Positions 40,474 through 50,436 of a stretch of 64,000 nucleotides of DNA are shown in pieces. Positions within the stretch are counted from its first letter, which is position 1, and every line of letters begins with the position of its first letter. The notes under the pieces were generated by a model. The model had not been told where the DNA came from, did not search any database, and worked only from the letters and a program-made list of their open reading frames with translations. Source of the DNA: an uncultured Oscillospiraceae bacterium (lineage in GTDB: Bacteria; Bacillota; Clostridia; Oscillospirales; Ruminococcaceae); NCBI GenBank assembly GCA_934448295.1, contig CAKSEY010000014.1, positions 37,748 through 101,747 of the forward strand, given 5' to 3'. A program made the position numbers and the translations under genes.

Positions 40474-42969
40474 ATGAACAAAAATGAATTCTACAAACAG
40501 CTCATGAGCGAATACACGTTCGACGCCGAAAAGATACGCGAGAACGCAAAGCGCGGTGCAAAGCGGCAGAAGCTCCAGCCCATGTACATCGGCATGACGG
40601 CGGCTGCGGCTGCCTGCGTTGTGACTGTCGGCACCATCGCTGCAGTAAACCTCGGCGGCAGGGGCGGCGTCACCATTCAGGACTCCGGTCTGACCCAGCT
40701 TTCCGCCAGCGACCGGCTCACCCAGGCGCTTGAACAGCTTGAGCTTGAACGCGGCAGCACTGAATCCAAGGATTTCCTTGTGACCTTCTCCGCCCCCATG
40801 TCTCCAGCCGAGGCAAGGGCGGTGCTCACGGAGTTCACGGAAGGCTCCGTGCCTGTAAAGATGCTGTATCTTGCAGACGGCTCCCGCATTTCTGACGTAA
40901 AAGAGATCGAAAGCGTGTTCTCCGGCGGCTCCGCGCAGATAACCGGCGCGGCGGTCTACTGCTCCGGCGATACGGCGGCGAAGCTCCAGAGCGACCCGGC
41001 TGTGTTCCTGGTTGAGACCATGCAGCAGAGCGATTTCGATAACGCTTCCCCGGTAAACCCCGAAGAGGTCAACACCGAAGAGATCGTCATTCCCGCACAG
41101 CCCGATGTTTCCGCCCCGATAACAAATACCGCTCCCGTGACCCCGGATAAGGACGGCGCGGCTTCTACCGCCGAGCCATCTGACAACGGTGCTACCTCCG
41201 AAAGCGACGGCACTGTTGAGATACCCTCCTCCACCGAGGAAATGGACGGCACCGCCGAGCCGGAATTTACCGAGGAATCCGCAACGGACGACTCCGACCC
41301 TGTGACCGCCGAGGCTCCCGCCCCGGATAACGAGCCGGGACTGAACGGCGCGCCCACTAGCGAGGTCGCTGCGCCGGAGGTTACAGTTCCTCCAGCAGAG
41401 GTCACAACACCTGCGGACGTTCCCACAGCCGAGGTGACAGCTCCCGGCAGCACCACAGAGCCGTCCGATACGTCCACGCCTGCGGATACGACCACTAATA
41501 CCGAGCCGACCACGCCTCCCGAGGAAAACGTCCCGGCAGAGGATACCTCTGTCCCCGAAGAAACCGTTCCCACTGACGAAGCGGTAATACCGGACGAGAC
41601 GCTCACTCCCGCAGAGCCCCAGCTTCCCGCCGGGGTCACACTCCCGACAGAGGTAACGGCGGAAACCCACAATACCTATATCAGCGGCGACAACGCGTTC
41701 TTCCTGACGGATAACGTGATGTATGTCCGCAACGGAAGCTATATCGAGCTTTACAAGTACTCTGACAGGCGCGAGGAACACCTGTGCTCCGAGTACCTGG
41801 AGGAGCCGAAGGTGGTCTGGGTCGCTGAAAACGGCGGCAAGATGATGCTCACCGGCATGAGCGACTACGGCACGCGCGGCAGAACGCTCTTCGTTGACGC
41901 AGAAAACGAAACCATAACCGACCTACACACCGAGGACAGCGTTATGTCCGGAGTGCTTTCCAGCGCCTCCTACAACGCGGAAAGCGGGCTTCTTACGCTG
42001 AATATCCGCGAGGACGGTATGTATTATATTTCCGTGCTGGCGGTGGATAACAGCGGCTCCTGCGACTATATCGGCACGCCGTTCAAGTCTGAAACCAAGA
42101 TCTCCACTGTCGCAATGAACGGCAGCACATTATATCTGCTGAACAGCTCCAGCGGCGCGGCAGCGCTGACAGCCGTGGACGTATATTCCGGCTCGCAGCG
42201 TACTGTTACCAGCTTCAGCGAGATTCCCGAGATGAACCGCAACTACGCTTTCACCCATGCGGTATTCACGCTTTCTGACGGCTCTGTAAAGATCTTCGAC
42301 CCGCAGACTGAAAAGCTTATCAGTCTGGATTCCCCGGACGGAAGCGTTACCTTCGGCGCAAGCCGCCACAGCTTCATAAACGGCGGCGTCTGCTACACCG
42401 TATCGAACGGCAGTATATCCGCAAACGGCGGTATCTCTGCAATGGCGGCGGTAGAATACAAGCGGAGCTTCTCCGCTAAGTATGCGGCTTCTGTAAGCGG
42501 CGGTATGGTTCGCATTTCCGCAAGCAGCTACAATTCGCTGAACCGCAGCTCCATGCTGACGTTCAGTGAGATTTCCGACAGCGCTTCCGCAGAGCTGCGC
42601 AATATCACAAACGGCGCGATAGGGCTTAACAATGCGCTTGCGCTCAGCACGCTGCGCGAAAACGGCATTACCAAGCCAGAAACCGCTTCTGAAAGTCTAT
42701 CCGTGTACTACTCCGCCGCTGCTTCAAAAACACTGCTCGCAAGGTGCGATATCGCGGAGTACGGCGCGCTGCGCTACACAAACGGCGGTCTTACGGCGAT
42801 CAACGCGCGGGATACCGCGCTGGTCATCTCTTCGGAAAACAGCTCCACAGCCAGCGGCGTGCTTTACGTCAAGGCGGGGGTTTTCTCCGGAAGAACAGCG
42901 TACCGCTCGGTAAATGTGAAGTTCGTAAAGGAAAACGGCTTCTGGAAGCTGGATTCGTTACTCAGTTGA
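40474..42969 (+). CDS. Large membrane anti-sigma-type protein with Pro/Thr-rich stalk
   Basis: An 831-residue protein. The N-terminal 35 residues are cytoplasmic (NEFYKQLMSEYTFDAEKIRENAKRGAKRQK, in shorter pieces), followed by one transmembrane segment (about 39-60). An external domain (65-195) leads to a roughly 190-residue stalk rich in Pro, Thr, Glu and Val with repeated EVTAP/PADTT-type units. The C-terminal 430 residues are beta-rich, resembling a WD/beta-propeller layout (SAxYNAESGLLTLNI, AFTHAVFTLSDGSVKIFDP). Its place after the sigma gene suggests a sensor/anti-sigma role. GGAGG precedes the start. Confidence 0.72.
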   Translation: MNKNEFYKQLMSEYTFDAEKIRENAKRGAKRQKLQPMYIGMTAAAAACVVTVGTIAAVNLGGRGGVTIQDSGLTQLSASDRLTQALEQLELERGSTESKDFLVTFSAPMSPAEARAVLTEFTEGSVPVKMLYLADGSRISDVKEIESVFSGGSAQITGAAVYCSGDTAAKLQSDPAVFLVETMQQSDFDNASPVNPEEVNTEEIVIPAQPDVSAPITNTAPVTPDKDGAASTAEPSDNGATSESDGTVEIPSSTEEMDGTAEPEFTEESATDDSDPVTAEAPAPDNEPGLNGAPTSEVAAPEVTVPPAEVTTPADVPTAEVTAPGSTTEPSDTSTPADTTTNTEPTTPPEENVPAEDTSVPEETVPTDEAVIPDETLTPAEPQLPAGVTLPTEVTAETHNTYISGDNAFFLTDNVMYVRNGSYIELYKYSDRREEHLCSEYLEEPKVVWVAENGGKMMLTGMSDYGTRGRTLFVDAENETITDLHTEDSVMSGVLSSASYNAESGLLTLNIREDGMYYISVLAVDNSGSCDYIGTPFKSETKISTVAMNGSTLYLLNSSSGAAALTAVDVYSGSQRTVTSFSEIPEMNRNYAFTHAVFTLSDGSVKIFDPQTEKLISLDSPDGSVTFGASRHSFINGGVCYTVSNGSISANGGISAMAAVEYKRSFSAKYAASVSGGMVRISASSYNSLNRSSMLTFSEISDSASAELRNITNGAIGLNNALALSTLRENGITKPETASESLSVYYSAAASKTLLARCDIAEYGALRYTNGGLTAINARDTALVISSENSSTASGVLYVKAGVFSGRTAYRSVNVKFVKENGFWKLDSLLS

Positions 42970-42985
42970 TTTGAATTAGTTATCT

Positions 42986-43018
42986 ATCGGGGAGGGTTTT
43001 CCTCCCCGATATTTTTAT
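42986..43018 (+). terminator. Terminator after the large anti-sigma gene
   Basis: ATCGGGGAGG-gtttt-CCTCCCCGAT followed by ATTTTTA. Confidence 0.9.
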
Positions 43019-43029
43019 CCGGTGGAAAA

Positions 43030-43389
43030 ATGAAAAAATACATAATTCCTGCGGCGGTGTTTGCACTTCTCGCTGCGGGCGGGATAGCGGTTTTCGCCGC
43101 AATGAAGGACGCTCCGGCGGAAAATCCCGCTGCCGAAATACGCGTTGACGGAAAGCTTGTCCGCACCCTCCCGCTGGACGAGGACGAGGAATTCACGCTT
43201 GAAACCGAATACGGCAGCAACACGATACAGGTCTCCGGCGGGGAGGTTCGCGTGACCTCCGCCGACTGCCCCGACAAGGTGTGCGTACAGACCGGCGGAA
43301 TTTCCCGGGGAGTCGTTCCGATAATCTGCCTGCCGCACCGCCTGGAAATTTCTGTGGTTTCCAATGCGGCAGATACCGCTGTATATTGA
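43030..43389 (+). CDS. NusG domain II-containing exported protein
   Basis: A 119-residue protein with an N-terminal membrane segment (residues 5-24) and a NusG_II-type domain. IRVDGKLVRTLPLDEDEEFTLETEYGSNTIQV and VRVTSADCPDKVCVQTGGIS are characteristic of these stand-alone, extracytoplasmic NusG-II proteins, often found beside FMN-dependent redox or heptaprenyl genes. The pair of cysteines in DCPDKVC is conserved. Function is unknown. It starts right after a terminator; no clear promoter was found. Confidence 0.87.
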   Translation: MKKYIIPAAVFALLAAGGIAVFAAMKDAPAENPAAEIRVDGKLVRTLPLDEDEEFTLETEYGSNTIQVSGGEVRVTSADCPDKVCVQTGGISRGVVPIICLPHRLEISVVSNAADTAVY

Positions 43390-43458
43390 TTTTATTAGAC
43401 GCTTTTTGCCTGATTGTGAATTATTGTGCGGTCACTAGGTGAAATTTTCAAAAAAGTA

Positions 43459-43487
43459 TTAACTTTTGCTAGAATATGTGCTATAAT
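43459..43487 (+). promoter_or_regulatory. Promoter of the class A PBP gene
   Basis: TTAACT and TATAAT with a 17-bp spacer, 58 bp before the start. Confidence 0.78.
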
Positions 43488-43545
43488 ATTATATGTGTAA
43501 CATGGACAGAATCGGATGCTCCGGAAACGGAGCTAAGGTGATATT

Positions 43546-45843
43546 ATGGACAAGAAAAAGAAGATAAAATACATCAAGATCAAAGAAGAACAGCCCAAAA
43601 AGCGTTCGAAGAAAAAGAACAGCCGCGCCATGAAGAACATAGGTCACGCAATGACCGTTGTGGGAACTACGTTCTCCGCAATGCTGCTGGTGCTGGTGAT
43701 CATGATATGCGTGGTGGTCACAGTGCTCGCGGTGTATGTGCTGGACTTTGCGGACAACAGCTATGACGCCAACCTCCGCGATATTGAGATGAAGTACACC
43801 AGCTTCATCTACGGCTATGACGAGGAAGGCACCCTGGTGGAGATAAAGCACCTTGCCTCAGAGCAGAACCGTATCTGGGTGGACTACGAGAACATCTCCC
43901 CGAACATCATAAACGCAGTGGTGGCTTCCGAGGACAAGCGTTTCTACACCCACAAGGGCGTCGACTGGTACCGTACCGTCGGAGCGTTCTTCTCCAACGG
44001 CGACAGCGGCGGCGGTTCCACGATAACCCAGCAGCTTGTAAAGAACCTCACCGGCGACAAGGAAGTAAGCTGGGAGCGTAAGCTCCGCGAGATCTTCCGC
44101 GCCCTCAGCCTGGAGGAAAAATATACCAAGATAGACATTCTGGAAAGCTACCTCAACCAGATCTGGTTCGGCGGAATGGTCTACGGGGTCGGCGCGGCCT
44201 CGCAGTACTACTTCGGCAAGGACGCGGCTGACCTCAACATCGGCGAGGCGGCTGTGCTGGCGGGAATGATACGAAACCCCGGCAAGATGTCCCCCTACTA
44301 CGACCTGGAGCGAAGCAAGACCCAGCAGGTCTACTCCCTGCGGTGTATGTACGAGCAGGGAATGATCACCACCAAGGAATACGAGGACTACAAGAACAAT
44401 GTAATAGAGGTGCACTTTGCAAAGCCGGTCGTCGGCATGGCTTACGGCTATGTTGACCCGCGTTCGCTGGAGGACAAGACAGACGACGACAACCTTGTTC
44501 CGGAGGTAAAGGACGACACCTACGAAGCGTACAAGTGGAACGGCGACTACACCGTTTCCCAGGACTGGTACGTTGACGCAGCCATCGACCAGGTCATAAC
44601 GGATTACGCCGACCTGAAGGGCATAACCTATACCTCCGCGAAGAACGAGCTTTACAACGGCGGCTACAAGATATACATCAACGAAAACATGAAGCTCCAG
44701 AAGATACTGGAGGAAAAATACCGCGACCCCTACACGGTTCTGTCGTATTACGACCCGACTGCGCCTGAAAAGGATCTGATACAGTCCGCGTTCGTTGTCA
44801 TGGACTACACCGGAACCGTCCAGGCGGTAGTCGGCGGCCTCGGTGAGAAGCCCGGCGACGGCACGTTCAACCGCGCGACCCAGGCAACGAGATCCCCCGG
44901 CTCCACCATGAAGCCCATCTCGACCTACTCCCTGGCGATACAAAAGAACCTCATAACCTATTCCACGCTTATCCCGGACGCGGCGATAGACATCGGCGTA
45001 AACGGCGAGAAGCAGCTCTGGCCGCAGAACTACGGCGAGGTATGGGGCGACGGAACGCTCCGCCCGGCGTGGTACGGCGTTCAGCACTCGCTCAATACCC
45101 TGGCGGTAAGAGTCGGCAGAATGAACACCACCAAGTCGATGTACACTCAGCTGACGCAGATGCTGGGATTCACCACCCTGGTAGACGCGGACGTGGCGCT
45201 GTCCCCGCTGTGCCTCGGCGCGCTGACAAACGGCGCAAAGCTGGTTGAAGTCGCGGCGGCATACCAGATATTCGGCAACGGCGGAATTTACTACCGTCCG
45301 ATGTTCTACAGCAAGGTAGAGGACAGCAAGGGCAACGTTATACTCGAGCAGGACTACTACGGCACCCAGGCGATAGACAGCGACAGCGCGTGGATAACCA
45401 ACCGCATGATCTATCAGGTAGTAAACGGCGGCACAGGCACCGGTCCCAACGCGATACTGCCGAACGTTGAAGTCGTCGGAAAGACGGGTACCTCCAACGC
45501 CGGCACCGACCTGCTGTTCATGGGTCTTACCCCGGAATACATCGGCGGTCTGTGGATAGGCTACGATGACAGCCGCGTTATCGGCGGAGCGGACGGCTGG
45601 AAGGCAGTCGCAAAGATATGGCACGATGTCATGATAGACATTCAGGACACCTCAGAGGTGATGAAGTTCACCAAGGATCCGTCCGTTGTCGAGAAGCGCT
45701 ACTGCACCATGACCGGACTGCTGGCGACAAACTCCTGCGAATCCACCAATATTGGCTACTACCGCACCAGCAATATCCCGGAGTACTGCACCGGCGACCA
45801 CAAGACCATTCGCGCACAGATACGCGCAAATAACCCGGAGTGA
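43546..45843 (+). CDS. Class A penicillin-binding protein (PBP1A type)
   Basis: A 765-residue bifunctional peptidoglycan synthase. A Lys-rich cytoplasmic tail and one transmembrane segment (about 42-68) precede the GT51 glycosyltransferase domain with VVASEDKRFYTHKGVDWYR, GGSTITQQLVKNL and YLNQIWFGG. The transpeptidase domain has the active-site SPGSTMKP (SxxK), a later SLN-type motif in QHSLNTLAVRVG, and KTGTSNA. It polymerises and cross-links wall glycan. A terminator-like hairpin follows at 45989. Confidence 0.96.
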   Translation: MDKKKKIKYIKIKEEQPKKRSKKKNSRAMKNIGHAMTVVGTTFSAMLLVLVIMICVVVTVLAVYVLDFADNSYDANLRDIEMKYTSFIYGYDEEGTLVEIKHLASEQNRIWVDYENISPNIINAVVASEDKRFYTHKGVDWYRTVGAFFSNGDSGGGSTITQQLVKNLTGDKEVSWERKLREIFRALSLEEKYTKIDILESYLNQIWFGGMVYGVGAASQYYFGKDAADLNIGEAAVLAGMIRNPGKMSPYYDLERSKTQQVYSLRCMYEQGMITTKEYEDYKNNVIEVHFAKPVVGMAYGYVDPRSLEDKTDDDNLVPEVKDDTYEAYKWNGDYTVSQDWYVDAAIDQVITDYADLKGITYTSAKNELYNGGYKIYINENMKLQKILEEKYRDPYTVLSYYDPTAPEKDLIQSAFVVMDYTGTVQAVVGGLGEKPGDGTFNRATQATRSPGSTMKPISTYSLAIQKNLITYSTLIPDAAIDIGVNGEKQLWPQNYGEVWGDGTLRPAWYGVQHSLNTLAVRVGRMNTTKSMYTQLTQMLGFTTLVDADVALSPLCLGALTNGAKLVEVAAAYQIFGNGGIYYRPMFYSKVEDSKGNVILEQDYYGTQAIDSDSAWITNRMIYQVVNGGTGTGPNAILPNVEVVGKTGTSNAGTDLLFMGLTPEYIGGLWIGYDDSRVIGGADGWKAVAKIWHDVMIDIQDTSEVMKFTKDPSVVEKRYCTMTGLLATNSCESTNIGYYRTSNIPEYCTGDHKTIRAQIRANNPE

Positions 45844-45988
45844 TGGATTCAATTCGGAAATCGGAATTATGGAGCCACCGGCGGTGATATATAATAAAAA
45901 AGGATAGCCTTTCGGGGTGTTCACTTAGGGATTATTGAAAACAACTATATTTTTTGAGTGACGTCCTCAAGCGGTGCCTAACAAAAAT

Positions 45989-46028
45989 ACCACACAACTG
46001 ACTACAATGTCGGCTGTGTGGTTTTTTT
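45989..46028. terminator. Terminator hairpin at the edge of the mobile region
   Basis: ACCACACA and TGTGTGGT close a stem followed by TTTTTTT. It serves the plus-strand PBP transcript and lies beside the end of the nuclease pseudogene. Confidence 0.82.
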
Positions 46029-46033
46029 ATTCA

Positions 46034-47190
46034 TTATCCGAGTATCTCGATTATTTCGAGTTCTTCCTTGAGTTCGGTAATAAAATCTGGAATTTCTTCA
46101 CAATGCTGTGCGATGGCCTTGGCCATACCTGGCTTCGAAGTTATATGGTACCTCTTTGCAATCTGCTGTTCCAGAGAAGTATATTTCGTAATATTTGCCG
46201 GGTAATATTTCTCAAAATCAACTCCAAAATACGTATATTGGCTTGTTTTAACATATTTTTCTGCAGCCGTTTCCCGAGTATCTATAGTAATTATTCCTTT
46301 GAATATTCTGGTGTTTTCCGTTGTTTTGCCATCTCCATCAAAGATAAAATAGCAGTTGCAACCATATGCGTTAAACAGTCGCCAGAATAATGGTATGGAA
46401 TCTTTGCCTCGGCAATTGATAATTTCAACGCCGTGCTCGCCAGAGAGAAACCAATTCTTCTCAAATATACCGGCAAAGCAAAAAATTCTGTAGCAACCTC
46501 AACAAGTACTATCGTCTCTGCAAACATTCTCTTTAATTGGTCTGCAAAAAGTCGTGTGTTATAGAAATCGATAATGTTTTCTGGCGAAGTTTTATCGGCA
46601 GGAACACCGGATTTCACACAAAATGTACACAAATCCTCTTTGGATAGCTGAATGACCCTTGTTATACCACCCTCAACAACACTTGCTGCTCACCCGTTCC
46701 AAATTCCTCAAAGCTGCGGATATTCTCGCCCTCCTTAGCATAGATACGCAAAGAGTTAGGGGTCATATGCCAAAAATCCACAGCCAAGGAGTGTATGAAG
46801 CCTTTAACAGCACCTTGTAGTGCTGTTGAGAATTTTTAATCTGTTCGAACACCGCCGACAATTCTTCTTTATGTGCTGCACTCAAAGCCTTGTGTATCTG
46901 GTGAGAAAACTTACTCAGCAGTGAATATTTACTGCCGTAGTTAAATGCACTCTGTATGTTTCGTTCTGCATCAATAAGGTATGACTGACACGCTGCCCTT
47001 TGTTCATTAGTAATATACAACCGGTTTCCCAAACCATCATGAATGAGATTTTCTGTTGAATCCCCATTATAGCCCTAGGATAGGACAATTGTTTTACAGG
47101 ATATCCCTCGGCGGTCGGTATAGTATGCATCCGAAAACCGAGCAGCGATTGAAGCCGTCGGATGTGCGTCCTTATCCCTCATAAAATAGT
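46034..47190 (-). pseudogene. OLD-family ATP-dependent nuclease pseudogene
   Basis: Joining minus-strand frames gives parts of an AAA/ABC-type ATPase plus TOPRIM nuclease. DAHPTASIAARFSDAYYTDRR and NLIHDGLGNRLYITNEQRA come first, then NIRSFEEFGTGEQQVLL (ABC signature). After a break comes ETIVLVEVATEFFALPVYLRRIGFSLAS (TOPRIM glutamate, with G changed to V), then NCYFIFDGDGKTTENTRIFKG and a C-terminus ending EIIEILG. Lesions: loss of the Walker A end at the IS3 relic, a TAG near 47074, loss of the Walker B region near 46660, and a 1-nt deletion near 46433. Such proteins act in phage defence. Confidence 0.8.
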
Positions 47191-47214
47191 CGCTCGCAAG
47201 TATTTTGAACCGCC

Positions 47215-47812
47215 CCTTTTGTACAGACAGTACAAAAAAAGGTCCCTATGGCATGAATTAAGCGACAAACAGGTTCCTGGTAACGAGAGGAGCCTGTTTT
47301 GTTTTTAGCTGAATGCGTTCATTATTGTAAAACCAAATGTAATCATCAATCAAACGCTGCGCCTGCTTAAAAGTATCAATCTTCTGGCGATAGATGCATT
47401 CAGTTTTCAGAATGGAGAAAAAATTTTCAGCTAAAGCATTGTCGTATGGGTTTCCACGTCTTGACATTGACGGCGAAATGTTGTATGATTGTGTCAGGCG
47501 ATAATAAGCGTGTGAAACATATTGTGCGCCTTGGTCACTGTGCAGCTGCAACTGCCCAGTGACCTTTTTCTTTTTTCATAGCCGCTTTTACTGTATTAAG
47601 GACAAGATTGACTGTCTGCTCTGTCCCGGTATTGTAGGCTACAATGCTGTTATCATAAAGGTCACGAATAATCGAAAGGTACAGCACTCCCTGCTTTGTA
47701 AAAATGTAAGATATATCTGTTACCCATTTCTCATTCGGGCGACTTGCACTGAAATCTCTGTTCAGCAGGTTAGGATATCTATGAAGCTGCTGACTCATTA
47801 CACGGTATTTGT
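47215..47812 (-). mobile_element. Truncated, frameshifted IS3-family (IS150-like) copy
   Basis: Two overlapping frames (47535-47798 and 47258-47551) together give an IS3 OrfB integrase core: NEKWVTDISYIFTKQGVLYLS, LHSDQGAQYVSHAYY and MSRRGNPYDNALAENFFSILKTE (DDE region), ending ERIQLKTKQAP. A one-base frameshift near 47550 separates them, and the N-terminal part and OrfA are absent. GTACAGACAGTAC near 47221 marks the downstream end. Its other side joins the replication-gene remnant at about 47812. Confidence 0.85.
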
Positions 47813-47814
47813 GC

Positions 47815-47911
47815 CTGCGGCGTATCTTATAATGCGCCCATTACGATGGACAGCTACTACACGGCTCTGGTTAATCACGATATGTACGAAAAGCCCGACC
47901 GCTCAGAATGA
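47815..47911 (+). pseudogene. 3' remnant of a replication gene
   Basis: The sequence ATGGACAGCTACTACACGG and its surroundings match the last 90 bp of the intact replication gene at 58153-59055, with one 12-13-bp deletion and a few changes; the stop is at 47909-47911. Downstream, about 150 bp of the flanking non-coding sequence also matches. Confidence 0.85.
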
Positions 47912-48106
47912 GTTTTTCTTTCAAATCTCAAAAGAAAAATTATGCGGGATTTTGAGATTTTCTTAATTCTCCGGGCGGTTCATTCTGAACAGTTTTATAA
48001 ATTTCCTCGTTTCACTGGCAAGGTGTCTGAGAGGAGTTTGGGGGATTTTCCCAAGCAGGTCAAACGAGCGATTTGATGAAAAATCAACATAAATGAGATG
48101 AAGCTT

Positions 48107-48772
48107 ATGGGCGAGAAAAATCCAAAAGGGCTGTCTGTTTCTTTCCGGGTGGATAGTGGTTTTCTTGACCACAACAACCGAGTGATCACCGCCCATAATG
48201 TAGATATCTCGCGAACCTCCGACAACGTTACCTACACAAAAATCAACCTGCGCGATTTTGAGCAACGCAATCCGAACCTAAAAGTTTTCAATGCCGTAAT
48301 GCATTTAGACGAGAGCACACCGCATTTGCATATTGACCTCGTTCCCGTGGCTCACAAAGAGCAGCGTGGTATGCCGCTGAAAAATTCTATGAGTGGTGCG
48401 CTCCGTGAACAGGGCTTTTCGTCAAGCAATCGAATGGAGAATGAGCGGACAGCTTGGGCGGAAAGCGAGCGTTCCGTTATGGAGCAGATTTTGTTGAAGC
48501 ACGGTCTGCGGCGAGAGGATAAGAATATTCGATGTCCGCATTTGTCAGTTGAGGACTACAAGAAAGCTGCGCTTGAAGCAAGAAATATCAACGAAATAAA
48601 CGCACATATCACCGCACTGAAAAAGAAATCCGAAACGAATCTGACCCCCAAGGACGCTGCTCTGCTGAACAATCAGAACGACTTTTTGCGAAGCACAATC
48701 ACAGAGTTGAATCGGCAAATTGAAGATATGAGCAAGAAGGCAGGATATTTGCTGCCATCGTTGGAGATATAG
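48107..48772 (+). pseudogene. Truncated MobV relaxase remnant
   Basis: It begins MGEKNPKGLSVSFRVDSGF and is nearly identical to the intact relaxase at 59349-61049. About 73 residues (the region between HDF and EKRNPN) are deleted in frame, apparently between two GA(T/C)TTT repeats. The C-terminal 350 residues are lost at the IS256-family insertion. The metal motif HLDESTPHLHID is kept, but the upstream catalytic region is damaged and no candidate oriT remains. Confidence 0.88.
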
Positions 48773-48796
48773 TCCTCCCTCTATCCAATAGATCAG

Positions 48797-50345
48797 CTTT
48801 ACTGTTTCAGAGGCTGAATGCCGAACCGTGTAAATGCCAATAATACCCACAGAAAGTGAGGTATTGCACATGAAAAAAACACACGGATTAGACGAGCGAG
48901 AGATGGAACTGGTGAAGCTGCTGATGGCAGACTGCCAGACAACCGGAGACATTCAGGCAAAGCTGAAAAAGCTGTTTGCCGGAACCATCGAGCAGATGCT
49001 CGAGGCTGAAATGGACGAACATCTTGGCTACGAGAAGAACTCCGTAGCCGGGAACAACTCCGGAAACAGCCGGAATGGTTACGGGAAAAAGACGATAATC
49101 AGCGACTATGGGGAGTGCGAAATCGCAGTGCCGCGCGACAGGAACGGCGATTTTGAGCCTAAAGTCATCGAAAAGCGACAGACAAGAACCGACGAAATCG
49201 AACAGAAAATCATGCAGATACCGTACGCCGGCTGAACAAGTTCAGCTTAGGAATGTCTCAGCGTGACATCGAAGATACGTTAAAGCAGATCTACGGAACC
49301 GAAATTTCACAAGGCTTGGTTTCGCGTATAACCGACAAAATTCTGCCGGAGGTCAACGAGTGGCAGAACCGTCCTCTGGAGGCAGTTTATCCGGTCGTTT
49401 TCTTCGATGGGATCGTGTTCAATTCGCGCAAGGATAACAAAATTGTCACGAAATGCGTGTACTCTGTGCTGGGTATAAACATGGATGGTCATAAGGAAAT
49501 CCTCGGCACCTGGATATCGGAAAATGAGTCCGCGAGCTTCTATGCAAGCATCTGTTCCGACCTGCAAAGCCGCGGCGTTAAGGATATTTTCATTGCCTGC
49601 CATGACAACCTCACAGGGCTCTGTAATGCGATAAACTCGGTTTTCCCCAAGACGAAGAATCAGCTCTGTATAGTCCACCAAATCCGCAACAGCTGCAAGT
49701 TCGTACCGTACAAGGATCGTAAGGCAGTATGCGCTGATCTGAAGAAAATCTACGGCGCTGTGAACCTTGATGATGCCGAATTTGCGAAAGAGGAATTCCG
49801 TGAGAAGTGGGATAAGAAGTACCCGAATATTCTGAAATCCTGGGATAAAAACTGGGCTGAATTAACGGTATTTTTTGAATATCCCCAGGAAATTCGTAAG
49901 ATAATATACACGACGAATGCCGTCGAGGGATACCATAGAATGGTCAGAAAATTCACTAAATCCAAGTCGATTTTTCCGACCGATGACGCTATCCGCAAGG
50001 TAGTTTATATGAGCGTTTCCGAGATTTCGAAGAAGTGGACTATGCCGGTTCGCGACTGGGGCATGGCTTACGCTCAGTTCACGATTTATTTTGAGGACAG
50101 ATTTGCAGCTTAACAGACTTCGAGGGTTCCACCCTCGAGCTCCCGGAGTTTATCCGCTGGAAGATACCGGTGAAGTATGAAAAGCAGCGAACTGACTCCG
50201 CTGCTCTTCACCGTATATCTTGCAGCTGCGTCGGGGCGCTCTCCAGCGTTGCCCTGTTTCGCTGCATTTTTAGCTTTGGTATGTTTTTCGGGTTTATTCG
50301 CGTTTACACAGTTGTTTTTTCAGACCCCTGTTTCAGTTGATCTGG
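48797..50345 (+). mobile_element. IS256-family insertion sequence, approximate ends
   Basis: Imperfect inverted ends are visible: the left end reads GATCAGC...CGTGTAAATGCCAATAATACC, and the reverse complement of the right end reads GATCAACTG...TGTGTAAACGCGAATAAACC. The transposase lies between. The element interrupts the relaxase remnant. Target duplications were not confirmed. Confidence 0.75.
48870..50113 (+). pseudogene. IS256-family transposase, interrupted frame
   Basis: The first part (48870-49235, 121 aa) has AEMDEHLGYEKNS and GNSRNGYGKKTI; the second (49253-50113) has MSQRDIEDTLKQIYGTEIS, VVFFDGIVFNSRKDNKIV, ISENESASFYASI, HQIRNSCKFVPYKDRKAV and TTNAVEGYHRMVRK, the mutator-type DDE transposase pattern. 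The parts are in different frames and joined by about 30 bp (KIMQIPYAG then stop) not typical of the family. It is most likely inactivated; a programmed shift is less likely. Confidence 0.8.
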
Positions 50346-50436
50346 CGATAATAAACGCAGTTCCATACTTATAAATGCATTGGATCTGACCTTCTGTGGT
50401 TTCATTATAGAACACATCTTCGGTTCACTGTTGAGG

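Noticed and set aside
43858..45624. 588-codon open frame antisense to the class A PBP
   Set aside because: Mirror frame without motifs.
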